Origin: Roseibium hamelinense | GTDB lineage: Bacteria; Pseudomonadota; Alphaproteobacteria; Rhizobiales; Stappiaceae | Reading direction: 5' to 3' | Length of the DNA: 64,000 nt | NCBI RefSeq assembly: GCF_007830545.1 | Contig: NZ_VLLF01000003.1 | Span: forward strand, 347,585 to 411,584 | Shown here: positions 10,107-18,910 of the stretch, piece after piece | How the letters are laid out: each line of letters opens with the position of its first letter | How positions within the stretch are numbered: the first letter of the stretch is position 1 | Notes under the pieces: generated by a model | What the model was told of the DNA's origin: nothing | What the model saw: only the letters and a program-made list of their open reading frames with translations | The model's database searches: none | Translations under genes and position numbers: made by a program

Positions 10107-10619
10107 ATGCGCCTCATGGCCAAGGCAGCTTGTGCTGCTGCTGCATTCTTTATTGCGACCACAGCGGCCTTTTCCGCGGATGAGCCCGATCTGATTTTCA
10201 AGAAATCAACGGTTTGGAAATTTTTGACGCCGGATCACAAACTGGCGACTTATGCCATCGACGACCCGATCATCGACGGCGTCGCCTGCCATTTCACTGT
10301 TCCGGAAAAGGGCGGTATCTCCGGCTGGATTGGCGTTGCGGAAGAGGTGTCCGATGTCTCGTTGGCGTGCCGTCAGGTCGGGCCGGTGACCATCACGGAG
10401 AATTTCGAGCAGGGCGAAGAAATGTTTCGTCAACGCCGGTCATTCCTTTTCAAGAAGATGCGGATCGTGCGCGGCTGCGATGAGACGCGGAACGTGCTTG
10501 TTTATTTGGTTTATTCCGACAAGCTGATTGAGGGCAGCCCGAAGAACTCCACTTCGACGGTCCCGATCATGCCCTGGGGAGAACAGCAGCCGCCACGATG
10601 CGCGGACTATCTGGACTAG
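10107..10619 (+). CDS. creA: CreA family protein
   Basis: A 170-residue exported protein: signal peptide of about 23 residues (AACAAAAFFIATTAAFSA) then the CreA domain with DDPIIDGVACHFT, SLACRQVGPV and RSFLFKKMRIVRGCDE motifs and a C-terminal PIMPWG. CreA proteins are periplasmic, conserved in proteobacteria, and have no established biochemical role despite the historic 'catabolite regulation' name. ATG 10107 is chosen because it starts the signal peptide and follows GGAG; the frame opens at 10011 but that stretch contains the upstream terminator. It converges on the SH3b gene. Confidence 0.92.
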   Translation: MRLMAKAACAAAAFFIATTAAFSADEPDLIFKKSTVWKFLTPDHKLATYAIDDPIIDGVACHFTVPEKGGISGWIGVAEEVSDVSLACRQVGPVTITENFEQGEEMFRQRRSFLFKKMRIVRGCDETRNVLVYLVYSDKLIEGSPKNSTSTVPIMPWGEQQPPRCADYLD

Positions 10620-10672
10620 CCATCCGGCCCACAAAGGAAGATGAGCCACCTTCGGCTGCCATGGTTTCCGTA

Positions 10673-11227
10673 TTAGTGATGTGGGCCGTTGCCGCGGGGC
10701 GGTCCCTGGTTGGGACCTCGTGGCTGGTGTGCCCGAGGCTGGTGTGCCCTCGGGGCGTGAGCTGCAGGAGGCCTGCCGGCGTGAGGGCGGTGGGCACGCG
10801 GAGGTAAAGGATAAACGGCACGCGGTGGGAGAGGTGCGACCGCGCGCGGCGGCGGTGCAAAAACGCGGGGACCTGAACGATAAATCGGATAATTGCGGTA
10901 AATGCGCGGGACGCCGACATAAATGCCGACGGCCGTAACTGGCCGCCCGTAGTACTGGCCGCGTGCTGCGTAGGTAATATAGTTGCCTGAAACCCAGCCG
11001 CGCATTCCGGAAAAGGAGGCGTCGCACCATGCGTAGTTGGCGGTGCAGCTGTAGACTTGAAGGCCCGCGCCCTGGGGGATTGTGCTTATAACCTGGTAGC
11101 TTGTTCCGGGCCCGGTGCGGATATTGACGTTCGCAGTCGACACCGCTGGATAGCTGGCGGCTGACGCATTGGCTGGAATCGCAAACAACGCAAGCGCTGT
11201 GACGAATAGGGACAGTCTCCGATACAT
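10673..11227 (-). CDS. Secreted SH3b-domain protein with Pro/Arg/His-rich tail
   Basis: A 184-residue protein: signal peptide (residues 1-23, ending ANASA), a bacterial SH3 domain (about 28-85) with ANVNIRTGPGTSYQVISTIPQGAGL and GMRGWVSGNYI motifs, then a tail from residue 120 made almost wholly of Pro, Arg, His, Ala and Gly in short irregular repeats such as RAHQPRAHQPRG. SH3b domains commonly bind peptidoglycan, so an envelope location is likely. The basic tail could associate with anionic polymers, which is speculation. It is transcribed alone and converges on creA. Confidence 0.82.
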   Translation of the reverse strand: MYRRLSLFVTALALFAIPANASAASYPAVSTANVNIRTGPGTSYQVISTIPQGAGLQVYSCTANYAWCDASFSGMRGWVSGNYITYAARGQYYGRPVTAVGIYVGVPRIYRNYPIYRSGPRVFAPPPRAVAPLPPRAVYPLPPRAHRPHAGRPPAAHAPRAHQPRAHQPRGPNQGPPRGNGPHH

Positions 11228-11564
11228 GAATGCTCCTGTGTTCGAGTGCCCCAGCCAGTTTTAAATTAATAAACCAGGGCAAGAAGCATAGTTAAAAATC
11301 ATTCATGTCGTGTCGATTTGTATCGAAATAACGAAAACTATTTTTGAAATATTCTGTCTTTTATTTGAGTTGTTGGGCGGTAAGGCCAATTCTTGTTGTT
11401 ATTTCAAATTGATTTTTGTGTCTTGCGATGCAGTACAAAACACAAACCCCGCCAACGGCGGGGCGAGCATTTCGGATTTTGTAACGTGTCACCGGCCCGG
11501 CCGCAACTTACGGGCCTCATGCGAGACCGGCCCGGGTGCGGTTGGCCGCATCGTGCTGGCAAGA
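11228..11564. other. Intergenic region between SH3b gene and arsR
   Basis: Some 337 bases, AT-rich on the left (about 11260-11440) where the minus-strand SH3b promoter should lie. The right part holds the arsR terminator described separately. Both flanking genes are on the minus strand. I see no further gene or conserved element. Confidence 0.5.
11435..11463 (-). terminator. Rho-independent terminator for arsR
   Basis: Read on the minus strand, CCCCGCC and GGCGGGG pair around a 3-base loop and are followed by TTTGTGTTTTG. It lies about 100 bases downstream of the ArsR stop codon. Confidence 0.75.
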
Positions 11565-11948
11565 TCAGGCGTCAGTGGTTATGCCGGTCATGTCGTGACC
11601 GTTCGGTGCCCCTTCCGGCATGCAAAAGGTCTTGTACAGAACGGCCATGATCTCTTTGGCTGGGTCGCTGGTCATGCGGTAGTAGATCGTCGTGCCATCG
11701 CGTCTTGTGTCGACGAGGCCTTGGGAGCGCAGCAAAGACAATTGCTGGGAAACCGTTGGCATCCGCATCCCGGTTTTCTCGGCCAGATATCCCACGCTGC
11801 ATTCCTTGTCCCACATCTGGCACATCAGCAGCAGGCGCGGACCAGAGGCGAGCATTTTCAAGAAGCGTGCCGCTTCTTCCGAATTCTGTTCGAGGGCTTC
11901 TTCATCCATCATAAAGCAGTGCCATTCTTCGTTGGGCCGCCCAGCCAC
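11565..11948 (-). CDS. ArsR-family regulator with two conserved-type cysteines
   Basis: A 127-residue winged-helix repressor: ARFLKMLASGPRLLLMCQMW, KECSVGYLAEKTGMRMPTVSQQLSLLRSQGLVDTRRDG as helix-turn-helix and wing, then IYYRM. C50 (KECSVG) and C109 (KTFCMP) flank the DNA-binding region in positions reminiscent of the persulfide sensors BigR, YgaV and SqrR, where two such cysteines form a sulfur bridge. That function is inferred only. No sulfide-oxidising gene is adjacent. The first 13 residues are doubtful; internal Met codons at 11912 and 11909 are alternative starts. A small secreted protein gene lies upstream on the same strand. Confidence 0.85.
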   Translation of the reverse strand: MAGRPNEEWHCFMMDEEALEQNSEEAARFLKMLASGPRLLLMCQMWDKECSVGYLAEKTGMRMPTVSQQLSLLRSQGLVDTRRDGTTIYYRMTSDPAKEIMAVLYKTFCMPEGAPNGHDMTGITTDA

Positions 11949-12058
11949 CGGCTAGTTAATTCCACCCACCGCAATTTAGGAAGGAACCCTTACTGTTTTT
12001 CACGCTCTCTGTCGAGAATGGAAAACCACCAAAGGTCCGGAATTTCCTACCTTAAAAC

Positions 12059-12247
12059 CTACATGCGGCCAAAAGCGGGCAACAAGACGTGCCCGGCGCC
12101 GCAGCCGACACCCGTTGTCAGGCACATGCTTTTTTGCTGCAAAACCGAAGGCGATGTGTCCGCAGAAGCGGCAAAGCTTGCCAGGCTTGCGACAGGCACC
12201 AAAAAAAGCGCGATCATGAAAGATGCGGCAAACAAACGGTTCAACAT
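12059..12247 (-). CDS. Small putative secreted protein, 62 residues
   Basis: Not a family I recognise. ATG 12247 has a good ribosome binding site (GGGAGCTGGAACC before ATG). The protein begins MLNRLFAASFMIALFLVPVASLASFAASA, a convincing signal peptide, leaving about 33 mature residues with CLTTGVGCGAGH, two cysteines and a histidine that could bind metal or form a disulfide. It is on the same strand as and 110 bases upstream of the ArsR gene, so the two could share a transcript. The short length makes coding status uncertain. Confidence 0.5.
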   Translation of the reverse strand: MLNRLFAASFMIALFLVPVASLASFAASADTSPSVLQQKSMCLTTGVGCGAGHVLLPAFGRM

Positions 12248-12394
12248 GGTTCCAGCTCCCAGAAAAGTGTCATCCACTCGATGTTGGAGACACTTTAGGG
12301 GCTGGCCCTTGAACGCAGTCTGAGGTGTGTATTCAGCTGCCGTTCAGCTTTATTTACATGGCGTAACGATCTGAAAACTCAGCGTGAAATTCAA

Positions 12395-14062
12395 TCACAG
12401 GTTCTTCGTCATCGCCTTTGCCAGCGCGTCGAGCAGAACTTTGTCGCGTCCATAGATATCGTTTCTGAAATGAGTCGATCCGTCCTTGTTCATCCATGCC
12501 GTCAGGTAGGTGAGGTGAACCGGTATGGCTTCCTTCAAGCTGATGACATGGCGTTTGCGGCTGTCGCGGATCGCTTCAAGGCGCGCCTTGTCGTAGCCGT
12601 CGGCGGCCAGCAGGATATCCCCGAGAGCAAACGGGTCTTCAACACGGATACAGCCATGGCTGAAATCGCGCTGAGCCCGCGCGAAGAGGGCTTTTGACGG
12701 GGTGTCGTGGATGTAGATGTTGAATTTGTTCGGGAACATGAACTTGATTCGCCCAAGTGCATTGCCGTCACCGGGGTCCTGCCGCAAACGGAACGGGAAG
12801 TTTCCCTTCGAATAGCTGTTCCAGGCAACTTGGGTCGGCGCGACCTCCGCCTCGTTCTGGAAGACCCTGATTCCCTTCGACGACAGGGCGTTCGGGTTGC
12901 CCTGCAGCTGCGGCAGGTATTCGTTCGTCGAAATCGATCGCGGCACGTTCCAGTAAGGGTTCACCTCGACATAAGTCATCTCATCGGAGAAGACCGGTGT
13001 CGCATGATAGGGCTTGCCCACGATAACCGACGCGGTGTGCCAGGTTTTATCGTCCTTGACCACTTTGAGGCGCTGGTCGGCCAGATTGACAAACACATAC
13101 GTGCTGCCAAAGTCGTCCGGCATCCAGCGGCGGCGCTCCATGTTCAGCTCCATCTGGATCAGCTTCGCTTCGACAGAGGTGTTGAGTGCCGCCAATGTGC
13201 CGGGCCCTACAACACCATCCACAGCCAGACCGTGGTAGGACTGAAACGTTTCGACCGCGTCGACAAGGGCCCCGTCATAGACATCGCCGCTGTGATCGGC
13301 AGCTGCAAAGTAGTCTTCCTGTTCGAGCCGGAGCCGTAGCGCGTCAAGCCTTGGATCGCTCATTCCCGGCTTCAAGACCTCGCCTTCAGGAACGGGAATG
13401 AAGCCGCCATTGGCCGCTTTTTCGCGGTATTGCTGCAGGCGGATCTGAAGTCTTGCGTAATTTGGGGTCTGCGGAGCCAAGCTGTCCAAAAAGGCGCTGA
13501 AGTCGATGGCTTTCTCGGCTGTGGCGAACAACTCGGTGGCGACCGGCTTGTCCGGAAACACATTCAGAGCTTTGTTGACTTCGTTTGGCTGAACCCGTCC
13601 CGAAGACAGGTGAGTCGCATACCGGAGGAACTGAATACTCAGATCGATATCAAGCGTTGCCCAGTCGCCGGCACTTTCCGCGTTGAGCGACCGTTCGGCC
13701 AGCCAGATCGGGTTGTAGTTCTGCGGATTGAGCGCGTGGGCATTTGCATCGGCAAATGCTCCCAGAACCATGTGCGCATTCGGTGTCAGGCCCTGTTCGT
13801 TGAGCCAGACCGGTTCAAAGACGCGCGCGGCGTAGACCTCTGTCAGGCCCGGGTCAATGCTTGCGGGCATGGCGGCGGCGATTGCCATGGCGATCGGGCT
13901 TTGAGGCGTGGCAGCGCCTTGACCGTCTGAAAGGGCGGGTGCGGCCGGTTCTGCGGGCCGGGCGGGATCTGCTTGCTGGGCAGCCCCCGGCGCGAGAGAC
14001 ACGAAGAAAACCAACACGCTGGCGACCAGCCTGGTGCTGATCATGTTAATTGCTGCGCGCAT
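12395..14062 (-). CDS. L,D-transpeptidase (YcbB/LdtD-like)
   Basis: A 555-residue periplasmic enzyme that would form 3-3 cross-links or attach proteins to peptidoglycan. It has a signal peptide (residues 1-28, ending APGAA), an Ala/Pro-rich stretch, a long helical N-terminal domain, a peptidoglycan-binding domain with YHGLAVDGVVGPGTLAALN (about 270-300), and a YkuD catalytic domain with IHDTPSK and SHGCIRVEDPF; the nucleophile is C471. The order and length match the YcbB type rather than the short ErfK type. GGAGGG lies 7 bases before ATG 14062. It is a lone gene divergent from cysS. Confidence 0.93.
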   Translation of the reverse strand: MRAAINMISTRLVASVLVFFVSLAPGAAQQADPARPAEPAAPALSDGQGAATPQSPIAMAIAAAMPASIDPGLTEVYAARVFEPVWLNEQGLTPNAHMVLGAFADANAHALNPQNYNPIWLAERSLNAESAGDWATLDIDLSIQFLRYATHLSSGRVQPNEVNKALNVFPDKPVATELFATAEKAIDFSAFLDSLAPQTPNYARLQIRLQQYREKAANGGFIPVPEGEVLKPGMSDPRLDALRLRLEQEDYFAAADHSGDVYDGALVDAVETFQSYHGLAVDGVVGPGTLAALNTSVEAKLIQMELNMERRRWMPDDFGSTYVFVNLADQRLKVVKDDKTWHTASVIVGKPYHATPVFSDEMTYVEVNPYWNVPRSISTNEYLPQLQGNPNALSSKGIRVFQNEAEVAPTQVAWNSYSKGNFPFRLRQDPGDGNALGRIKFMFPNKFNIYIHDTPSKALFARAQRDFSHGCIRVEDPFALGDILLAADGYDKARLEAIRDSRKRHVISLKEAIPVHLTYLTAWMNKDGSTHFRNDIYGRDKVLLDALAKAMTKNL

Positions 14063-14324
14063 CCGGAAAGCCCTCCGCCTGATTCCCTTGCGTCAGAAGC
14101 CTAAACCACCGCTCAATTCTGTCCAGTTTCCTGTCACGCGGGGCAAATGCAGCCTTGACCCCGGAAAGAAAAGCAGGTCATAACATCGCCATGATGACGG
14201 CCATACGAAACATCATTTCGATCACCATTATTTGCAGCTAGCGACACCGCTGGCTGTGGCCGTTCCTTCTTGCGCACTTTCTTGAGACGGATCGCCCGGC
14301 CAGCCGGCCAGGAGACCGTTTGAC

Positions 14325-15797
14325 ATGGGCGCGCCTGAAGTTCTTTCAGAGACAGCCAAAACCGGCGAATTCAAGGGCTTGAAGCTCACCAACACATTGA
14401 CGCGCCAGAAGGAAGACTTCCGGGCAATCGATGATGCAAATGTGCGAATGTATGTCTGTGGTCCGACAGTTTACGACTTTGCCCATATCGGCAATGCCCG
14501 GCCGGTCATCGTGTTCGACGTGCTCTACCGGCTGCTCCGCCATCTTTATGGGGCCGAGCATGTCACCTATGTCCGCAACATCACCGACGTCGACGACAAG
14601 ATCAACGCGCGGGCCTTGCGGGACCATCCGGATCTGCCGTTGAATGAGGCGATTGCAAACGTGACGAAGCGCACGGCGGACCAGTTTCATGAGGACGTGC
14701 AGGCGCTCGGCTGCCTCAAGCCTGATCATGAGCCGCGCGCCACCGCGCATGTGCCCGGTATGGTGGAGATGATCGGGACGCTGATCGACCGGGGCCACGC
14801 CTATGAGGCCAATGGCGAGGTGCTGTTCGACACCGCCTCCATGCCCGGCTACGGCGGCCTGTCCAAACGCAAGCTGGATGAGCAGATGGCGGGCGCCCGC
14901 GTTGCCGTGGACGCGCACAAGAAAAATCCGGGCGATTTCGTGCTGTGGAAACTGTCCTCTGCCGAGGAACCCGGCTGGGACAGCCCTTGGGGCAGGGGGC
15001 GTCCGGGCTGGCATATCGAGTGCTCGGTCATGAGCGCCCATCATCTGGGCAAGGTGTTCGACATTCACGGCGGCGGGCTCGACCTGATCTTCCCGCACCA
15101 TGAAAACGAAATCGCCCAGTCCTGCTGCGCCCATGGCACGCAAACAATGGCCAATTACTGGCTGCACAACGGGTTCGTGCAGGTGGAAGGCAAGAAGATG
15201 TCCAAGTCGGAGGGGAATTTCTTTACGATCCACGATTTGCTGTACACGGAGACTTTTGGCTCAAATCGATGGCATGGCTACGTTCTGCGGCTAGCTATGC
15301 TCATGACGAATTACCGGGAACCGATCAACTGGACTGTCGATAGACTTGTAGAAGTTCGAACCGTTCTCAAGGATTGGATTGACGTTTCTATTGGTTCGGA
15401 CAAGTTTGTTCGTGAGGAAGGCCAGCTTAGAATTCTTGATGCGCTTTATGATGATTTGAATACGACTAAGGCGATTGCAGTTCTGCATCAGCTCGCAAAT
15501 CAGGCTCGTTCTGGATGCGTAGAAACTGCGGCAGAGCTAAACGCTTCCATGAGATTTTTGGGGATTTGGAACGGCGAACCTTCGGCAGACATCTATTCAT
15601 ACGGTTATGTCGTGCAGGCATTCGACGAAAAGTTTGTGTCTTCGAAGATTGCCGAACGCCTCGAGTATCTCAAAGCCAAGAACTTTGCTGAGGCGGATCG
15701 AATCCGCGACGAACTGACAGCTGAAGGGATCCAGCTCAAGGATGGCAAGGATCCAGAGACCGGCGAACGCATCACCACTTGGGAGGTGAAGCGGTGA
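14325..15797 (+). CDS. cysS: Cysteinyl-tRNA synthetase, compositionally mosaic
   Basis: Charges tRNA-Cys. Class I motifs are intact: C45 in [13 protein letters not shown] at 54-57, zinc-site residues in HIECSVMS and FPHHENE, and KKMSKSEGN near 290. At 490 residues it is slightly longer than usual. From about 15230 to 15720 the composition shifts: codons such as AGA, CTA, GAT, GTT and TCT replace the GC-ending codons used before and after, and the anticodon-binding region ([11 protein letters not shown] onward) is unlike the usual rhizobial sequence. This suggests the 3' part came by recombination from a lower-GC source. The frame is intact, so the enzyme should work. Confidence 0.95.
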   Translation: MGAPEVLSETAKTGEFKGLKLTNTLTRQKEDFRAIDDANVRMYVCGPTVYDFAHIGNARPVIVFDVLYRLLRHLYGAEHVTYVRNITDVDDKINARALRDHPDLPLNEAIANVTKRTADQFHEDVQALGCLKPDHEPRATAHVPGMVEMIGTLIDRGHAYEANGEVLFDTASMPGYGGLSKRKLDEQMAGARVAVDAHKKNPGDFVLWKLSSAEEPGWDSPWGRGRPGWHIECSVMSAHHLGKVFDIHGGGLDLIFPHHENEIAQSCCAHGTQTMANYWLHNGFVQVEGKKMSKSEGNFFTIHDLLYTETFGSNRWHGYVLRLAMLMTNYREPINWTVDRLVEVRTVLKDWIDVSIGSDKFVREEGQLRILDALYDDLNTTKAIAVLHQLANQARSGCVETAAELNASMRFLGIWNGEPSADIYSYGYVVQAFDEKFVSSKIAERLEYLKAKNFAEADRIRDELTAEGIQLKDGKDPETGERITTWEVKR

Positions 15798-16297
15798 CAG
15801 AAAAGGCAATCCATACCGGAGGGTGCCAGTGCGGCGCGGTGCGGTTCCGGGTAGGCGGCGACCTCAGCGAGGCAAGCATTTGCCATTGCCGCATGTGTCA
15901 AAAAGCGTTTGGTAATTTCTTTGCCCCGCTGGTCGACGCACGGCATGAGGACCTGACCTGGACGCGCGGTGAACCGAGCTATTTTGCATCGTCCGATGTG
16001 GTCGATCGCGGGTTTTGCAGCACCTGCGGCACGCCGCTGGTTTTCGCCTACCGCGACTACCCGCTGATCGGCCTTGCTATAGGTGCTTTTGATGATCCCG
16101 GCGCAATTCCGGTGACCAAGCAGCACTGGGTAAACCATCAAGTCGCGGGCTCAACGGGTTTGTTTGACTTGCCCGCCGACGGGGAAGACGCCCCAGACTT
16201 CGCGGATCTGATTGCCGAGATTGACGCAAGTAATCACCAACACCCAGATCACGACACCCAAACATGGCCAGCGGCCGGACAAGACGCGGAACGATAA
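15794..16297 (+). CDS. GFA-family (glutathione-dependent formaldehyde-activating-like) protein
   Basis: A 167-residue zinc protein of the Gfa/CENP-V fold, with [18 protein letters not shown] and FCSTCGTPL supplying cysteine ligands. Only some members act on S-hydroxymethylglutathione; the substrate here is unknown. GTG 15794 overlaps the cysS stop codon by four bases (GTGA), giving translational coupling. The in-frame ATG-less extension upstream lies inside cysS and is rejected. It is followed three bases later by cimA, so cysS-gfa-cimA is probably one transcript. Confidence 0.88.
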   Translation: MTEKAIHTGGCQCGAVRFRVGGDLSEASICHCRMCQKAFGNFFAPLVDARHEDLTWTRGEPSYFASSDVVDRGFCSTCGTPLVFAYRDYPLIGLAIGAFDDPGAIPVTKQHWVNHQVAGSTGLFDLPADGEDAPDFADLIAEIDASNHQHPDHDTQTWPAAGQDAER

Positions 16298-16300
16298 CCC

Positions 16301-17905
16301 ATGAGCCAAGACCAAAAAGAACGGCTTTATCTCTTTGACACCACCTTGCGCGACGGGGCGCAAACCAGCGGCATCGATTTTTCAGTGGCTGAAAAGGTCG
16401 TCATTGCCGAGCTGCTGGAGCGCTTGGGCGTCGATTACGTAGAGGGCGGGTATCCGGGCGCAAATCCGACTGACACCGAATTTTTCTCCGAAAAGCGTAC
16501 GCAAAGCGCGACTTTCACCGCCTTTGGCATGACCAAGCGGGCCGGCCGGTCTGCGTCCAATGATCCCGGTCTCCAGGGGCTTTTGTCAGCGGAGGCGGAT
16601 GCGATCTGCTTTGTCGCCAAATCCTGGGATTACCATGTGAAGGTCGCGCTGGGCTGTAGTAATGAGGAAAACCTGGAATCGATCACCGACAGCGTAACGG
16701 CAGCTGTCAACGCCGGCCGCGAGGCGATGGTTGATTGCGAGCATTTTTTCGACGGGTTCAAAGCCAATCCCGGCTACGCGCTTGCCTGCGCAAAGGTCGC
16801 CTACGATGCCGGTGCGCGTTGGGTGGTTTTGTGCGACACAAATGGCGGCACCTTGCCTGATGAAATCAAGGCCATCGTTGCGGAGGTCAGGGAGGTCGTT
16901 CCCGGGGATCACCTTGGAATTCACACGCATGACGATACCGGTCAGGCTGTTGCGAATGCGCTTGCAGCTGTCGATGCCGGTGTGCGCCAGATCCAGGGAA
17001 CTCTGAACGGCATTGGCGAGCGGTGCGGCAACGCTAACCTTGTCACACTGATCCCGACGCTGATGCTCAAGCCGCAATATACAGAGCGGTTCGAACTGGG
17101 ACTTAGCGAGGCGCAGCTCAAGGACATCTCGGCCGTCTCCCGCACCTTTGATGAAATGCTGAACGTTTCGCCCAACCGGCACGCGCCTTATGTCGGGGAG
17201 ACCGCGTTCGCGACCAAGGCAGGCATTCATGCTTCTGCGATCCTGAAAGACCCGCAGACCTATGAGCATGTGGCTCCTGAGGAAGTCGGCAACAAGCGCC
17301 GGGTCCTGGTGTCCGACCAGGCGGGCAAAAGCAACTTACTCGGCGAACTTGCACGGCTTGGTGTGGAGGCGGACAAATCCGATCCGCGGCTCGATGGCCT
17401 GCTGGCCGAGGTCAAACAGCGCGAGGCCGAGGGCTACGCCTACGAAGCGGCCGACGCATCGTTTGAGCTGCTTGCTCGAAGGGCGCTGGGCGATGTGCCC
17501 AGTTTTTACGAAGTGCAGTCGTTCCGGGTCATGGTTGAGCGGCGCCACAACGCGCTGGGGGAATTGGTCAGCGTTTCGGAGGCCGTGGTCAAGGTTGATA
17601 TCGACGGCGAAACCCGCATGTCGGTTGCCGAAGGCAACGGCCCGGTCAATGCACTCGATGTCGCCTTGCGCAAGGATCTGGGCAAGTACCAATCGGCCAT
17701 CGACGGATTGGAATTGATCGACTACAAAGTGCGCATCCTGAATGGTGGCACAGGCGCGGTTACCCGCGTGTTGATTGAAAGCCGCGACACCCGGACTCAC
17801 AAGCGCTGGTTCACGATCGGCGTGTCCAGCAACATTGTTGATGCGTCTTTTCAGGCGCTGAACGACTCCATTACCTACGCGTTGCTGAAGGCTGAAGCGG
17901 CCTGA
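16301..17905 (+). CDS. cimA: (R)-citramalate synthase
   Basis: Condenses acetyl-CoA and pyruvate to citramalate, giving a threonine-independent route to isoleucine. The 534-residue protein has an HMGL-like TIM barrel starting LYLFDTTLRDGAQTSGIDF (catalytic Arg and metal-binding Asp), GIHTHDDTGQAVANALAAVDAG with metal histidines, GIGERCGNANL, and a C-terminal LeuA-type allosteric domain (about 410-530). The DGAQTSGIDFS form and length match the CimA subgroup rather than LeuA. Close homologues in this subgroup are annotated CimA. It starts three bases after the GFA gene. Confidence 0.9.
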   Translation: MSQDQKERLYLFDTTLRDGAQTSGIDFSVAEKVVIAELLERLGVDYVEGGYPGANPTDTEFFSEKRTQSATFTAFGMTKRAGRSASNDPGLQGLLSAEADAICFVAKSWDYHVKVALGCSNEENLESITDSVTAAVNAGREAMVDCEHFFDGFKANPGYALACAKVAYDAGARWVVLCDTNGGTLPDEIKAIVAEVREVVPGDHLGIHTHDDTGQAVANALAAVDAGVRQIQGTLNGIGERCGNANLVTLIPTLMLKPQYTERFELGLSEAQLKDISAVSRTFDEMLNVSPNRHAPYVGETAFATKAGIHASAILKDPQTYEHVAPEEVGNKRRVLVSDQAGKSNLLGELARLGVEADKSDPRLDGLLAEVKQREAEGYAYEAADASFELLARRALGDVPSFYEVQSFRVMVERRHNALGELVSVSEAVVKVDIDGETRMSVAEGNGPVNALDVALRKDLGKYQSAIDGLELIDYKVRILNGGTGAVTRVLIESRDTRTHKRWFTIGVSSNIVDASFQALNDSITYALLKAEAA

Positions 17906-17931
17906 GGCCGTATTGCCGAAAGAACAAAGTC

Positions 17932-18882
17932 ATGAGCGAGGCGTCCCGCATGTCGGTGCCTGAAGGTGCGTCCGAAAACGATGAAATGAGGACGGGCCTG
18001 CTTCTGGCCTTGGCCGCCTACGGCATGTGGGGCTTTCTGCCCGCCTATTACAAATTGACCGACACCATGGCGGCCGATCTCGTGGTGGCCCACCGGATTG
18101 TGTGGTCAGTGCTGTTTGTCGGGTTGTTTCTTCTGATTAAAAGCCGGGTTCACGAGATCACTGAGATCCTGCGCCAGCCGCGCATGGTCGCGCAGCTTGG
18201 TGTTTCAGCTTGTCTGATCGGCGTGAACTGGCTGGTGTTTGTCTGGGCGATTGAAAACGCCCGTGTTCTGGAAGTGTCTCTCGGCTATTTCGTCAACCCG
18301 CTTGTGAGCATTCTGGTTGGTCTGGTGGTTTTGCGTGAGCAATTGCGCCCATTGCAGTGGCTGGCGGTGTCCATGGCCGCATTTGCCGTTGCGCTGCAAG
18401 CCGTTTGGGCCGGAGGGCTGCCTTGGGTATCCTTGTTCTTGGCGTTTTCCTTTGCCGGATACGCCTTTGTCCGGAAGGTAACGCCGGTGCGCGCAACGCC
18501 CGGTTTGTTTGTCGAAGCTTCGTTGTTGTTGCCGCTCGCGTTCGGCTATCTAACCCTCAGTCTCGCATGGGGTAAGAACGCTTTGGCGCTTGATGATCCG
18601 GCGCTGTTGCTGGCTTTGATGGGAACCGGTGTCGTTACCGCGTTTCCGCTTATCTGTTTTTCCGCTGCGGCCCGGCGCCTCCCGATGGTGATGATTGGCC
18701 TGATGCAGTATCTGGCACCTTCGCTGCATTTCATCATGGCTGTGTTCATCTGGGGGGAGCCGCTGAAACCGGCAACGCTTGGCACCTTCATGATCATCTG
18801 GGGCGCGCTCGTGGTGTTCAGTTTTGACAGCTGGCGCCGCTATAAGGCGCATACCGCTGCACAGGCCGCCGCAACCCCCTGA
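17932..18882 (+). CDS. rarD: EamA/RarD-type permease
   Basis: A 316-residue inner-membrane protein with ten predicted helices in two EamA repeats. The N-terminal GLLLALAAYGMWGFLPAYYKL and VAHRIVWSVLFV, plus RKVTPVRATPGLFVEASLLLP, are typical of the RarD subfamily. RarD was named for chloramphenicol sensitivity, but its substrate is not established. It starts 26 bases after cimA on the same strand and may end that transcript; it converges on the diguanylate cyclase gene. Confidence 0.9.
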   Translation: MSEASRMSVPEGASENDEMRTGLLLALAAYGMWGFLPAYYKLTDTMAADLVVAHRIVWSVLFVGLFLLIKSRVHEITEILRQPRMVAQLGVSACLIGVNWLVFVWAIENARVLEVSLGYFVNPLVSILVGLVVLREQLRPLQWLAVSMAAFAVALQAVWAGGLPWVSLFLAFSFAGYAFVRKVTPVRATPGLFVEASLLLPLAFGYLTLSLAWGKNALALDDPALLLALMGTGVVTAFPLICFSAAARRLPMVMIGLMQYLAPSLHFIMAVFIWGEPLKPATLGTFMIIWGALVVFSFDSWRRYKAHTAAQAAATP

Positions 18883-18910
18883 GGTTCGATGGTCCGGGAA
18901 GGGCGCGGGA

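Noticed and set aside
14346..15233. 295-codon minus-strand open frame
   Set aside because: Antisense to the cysS catalytic domain; no conserved features.
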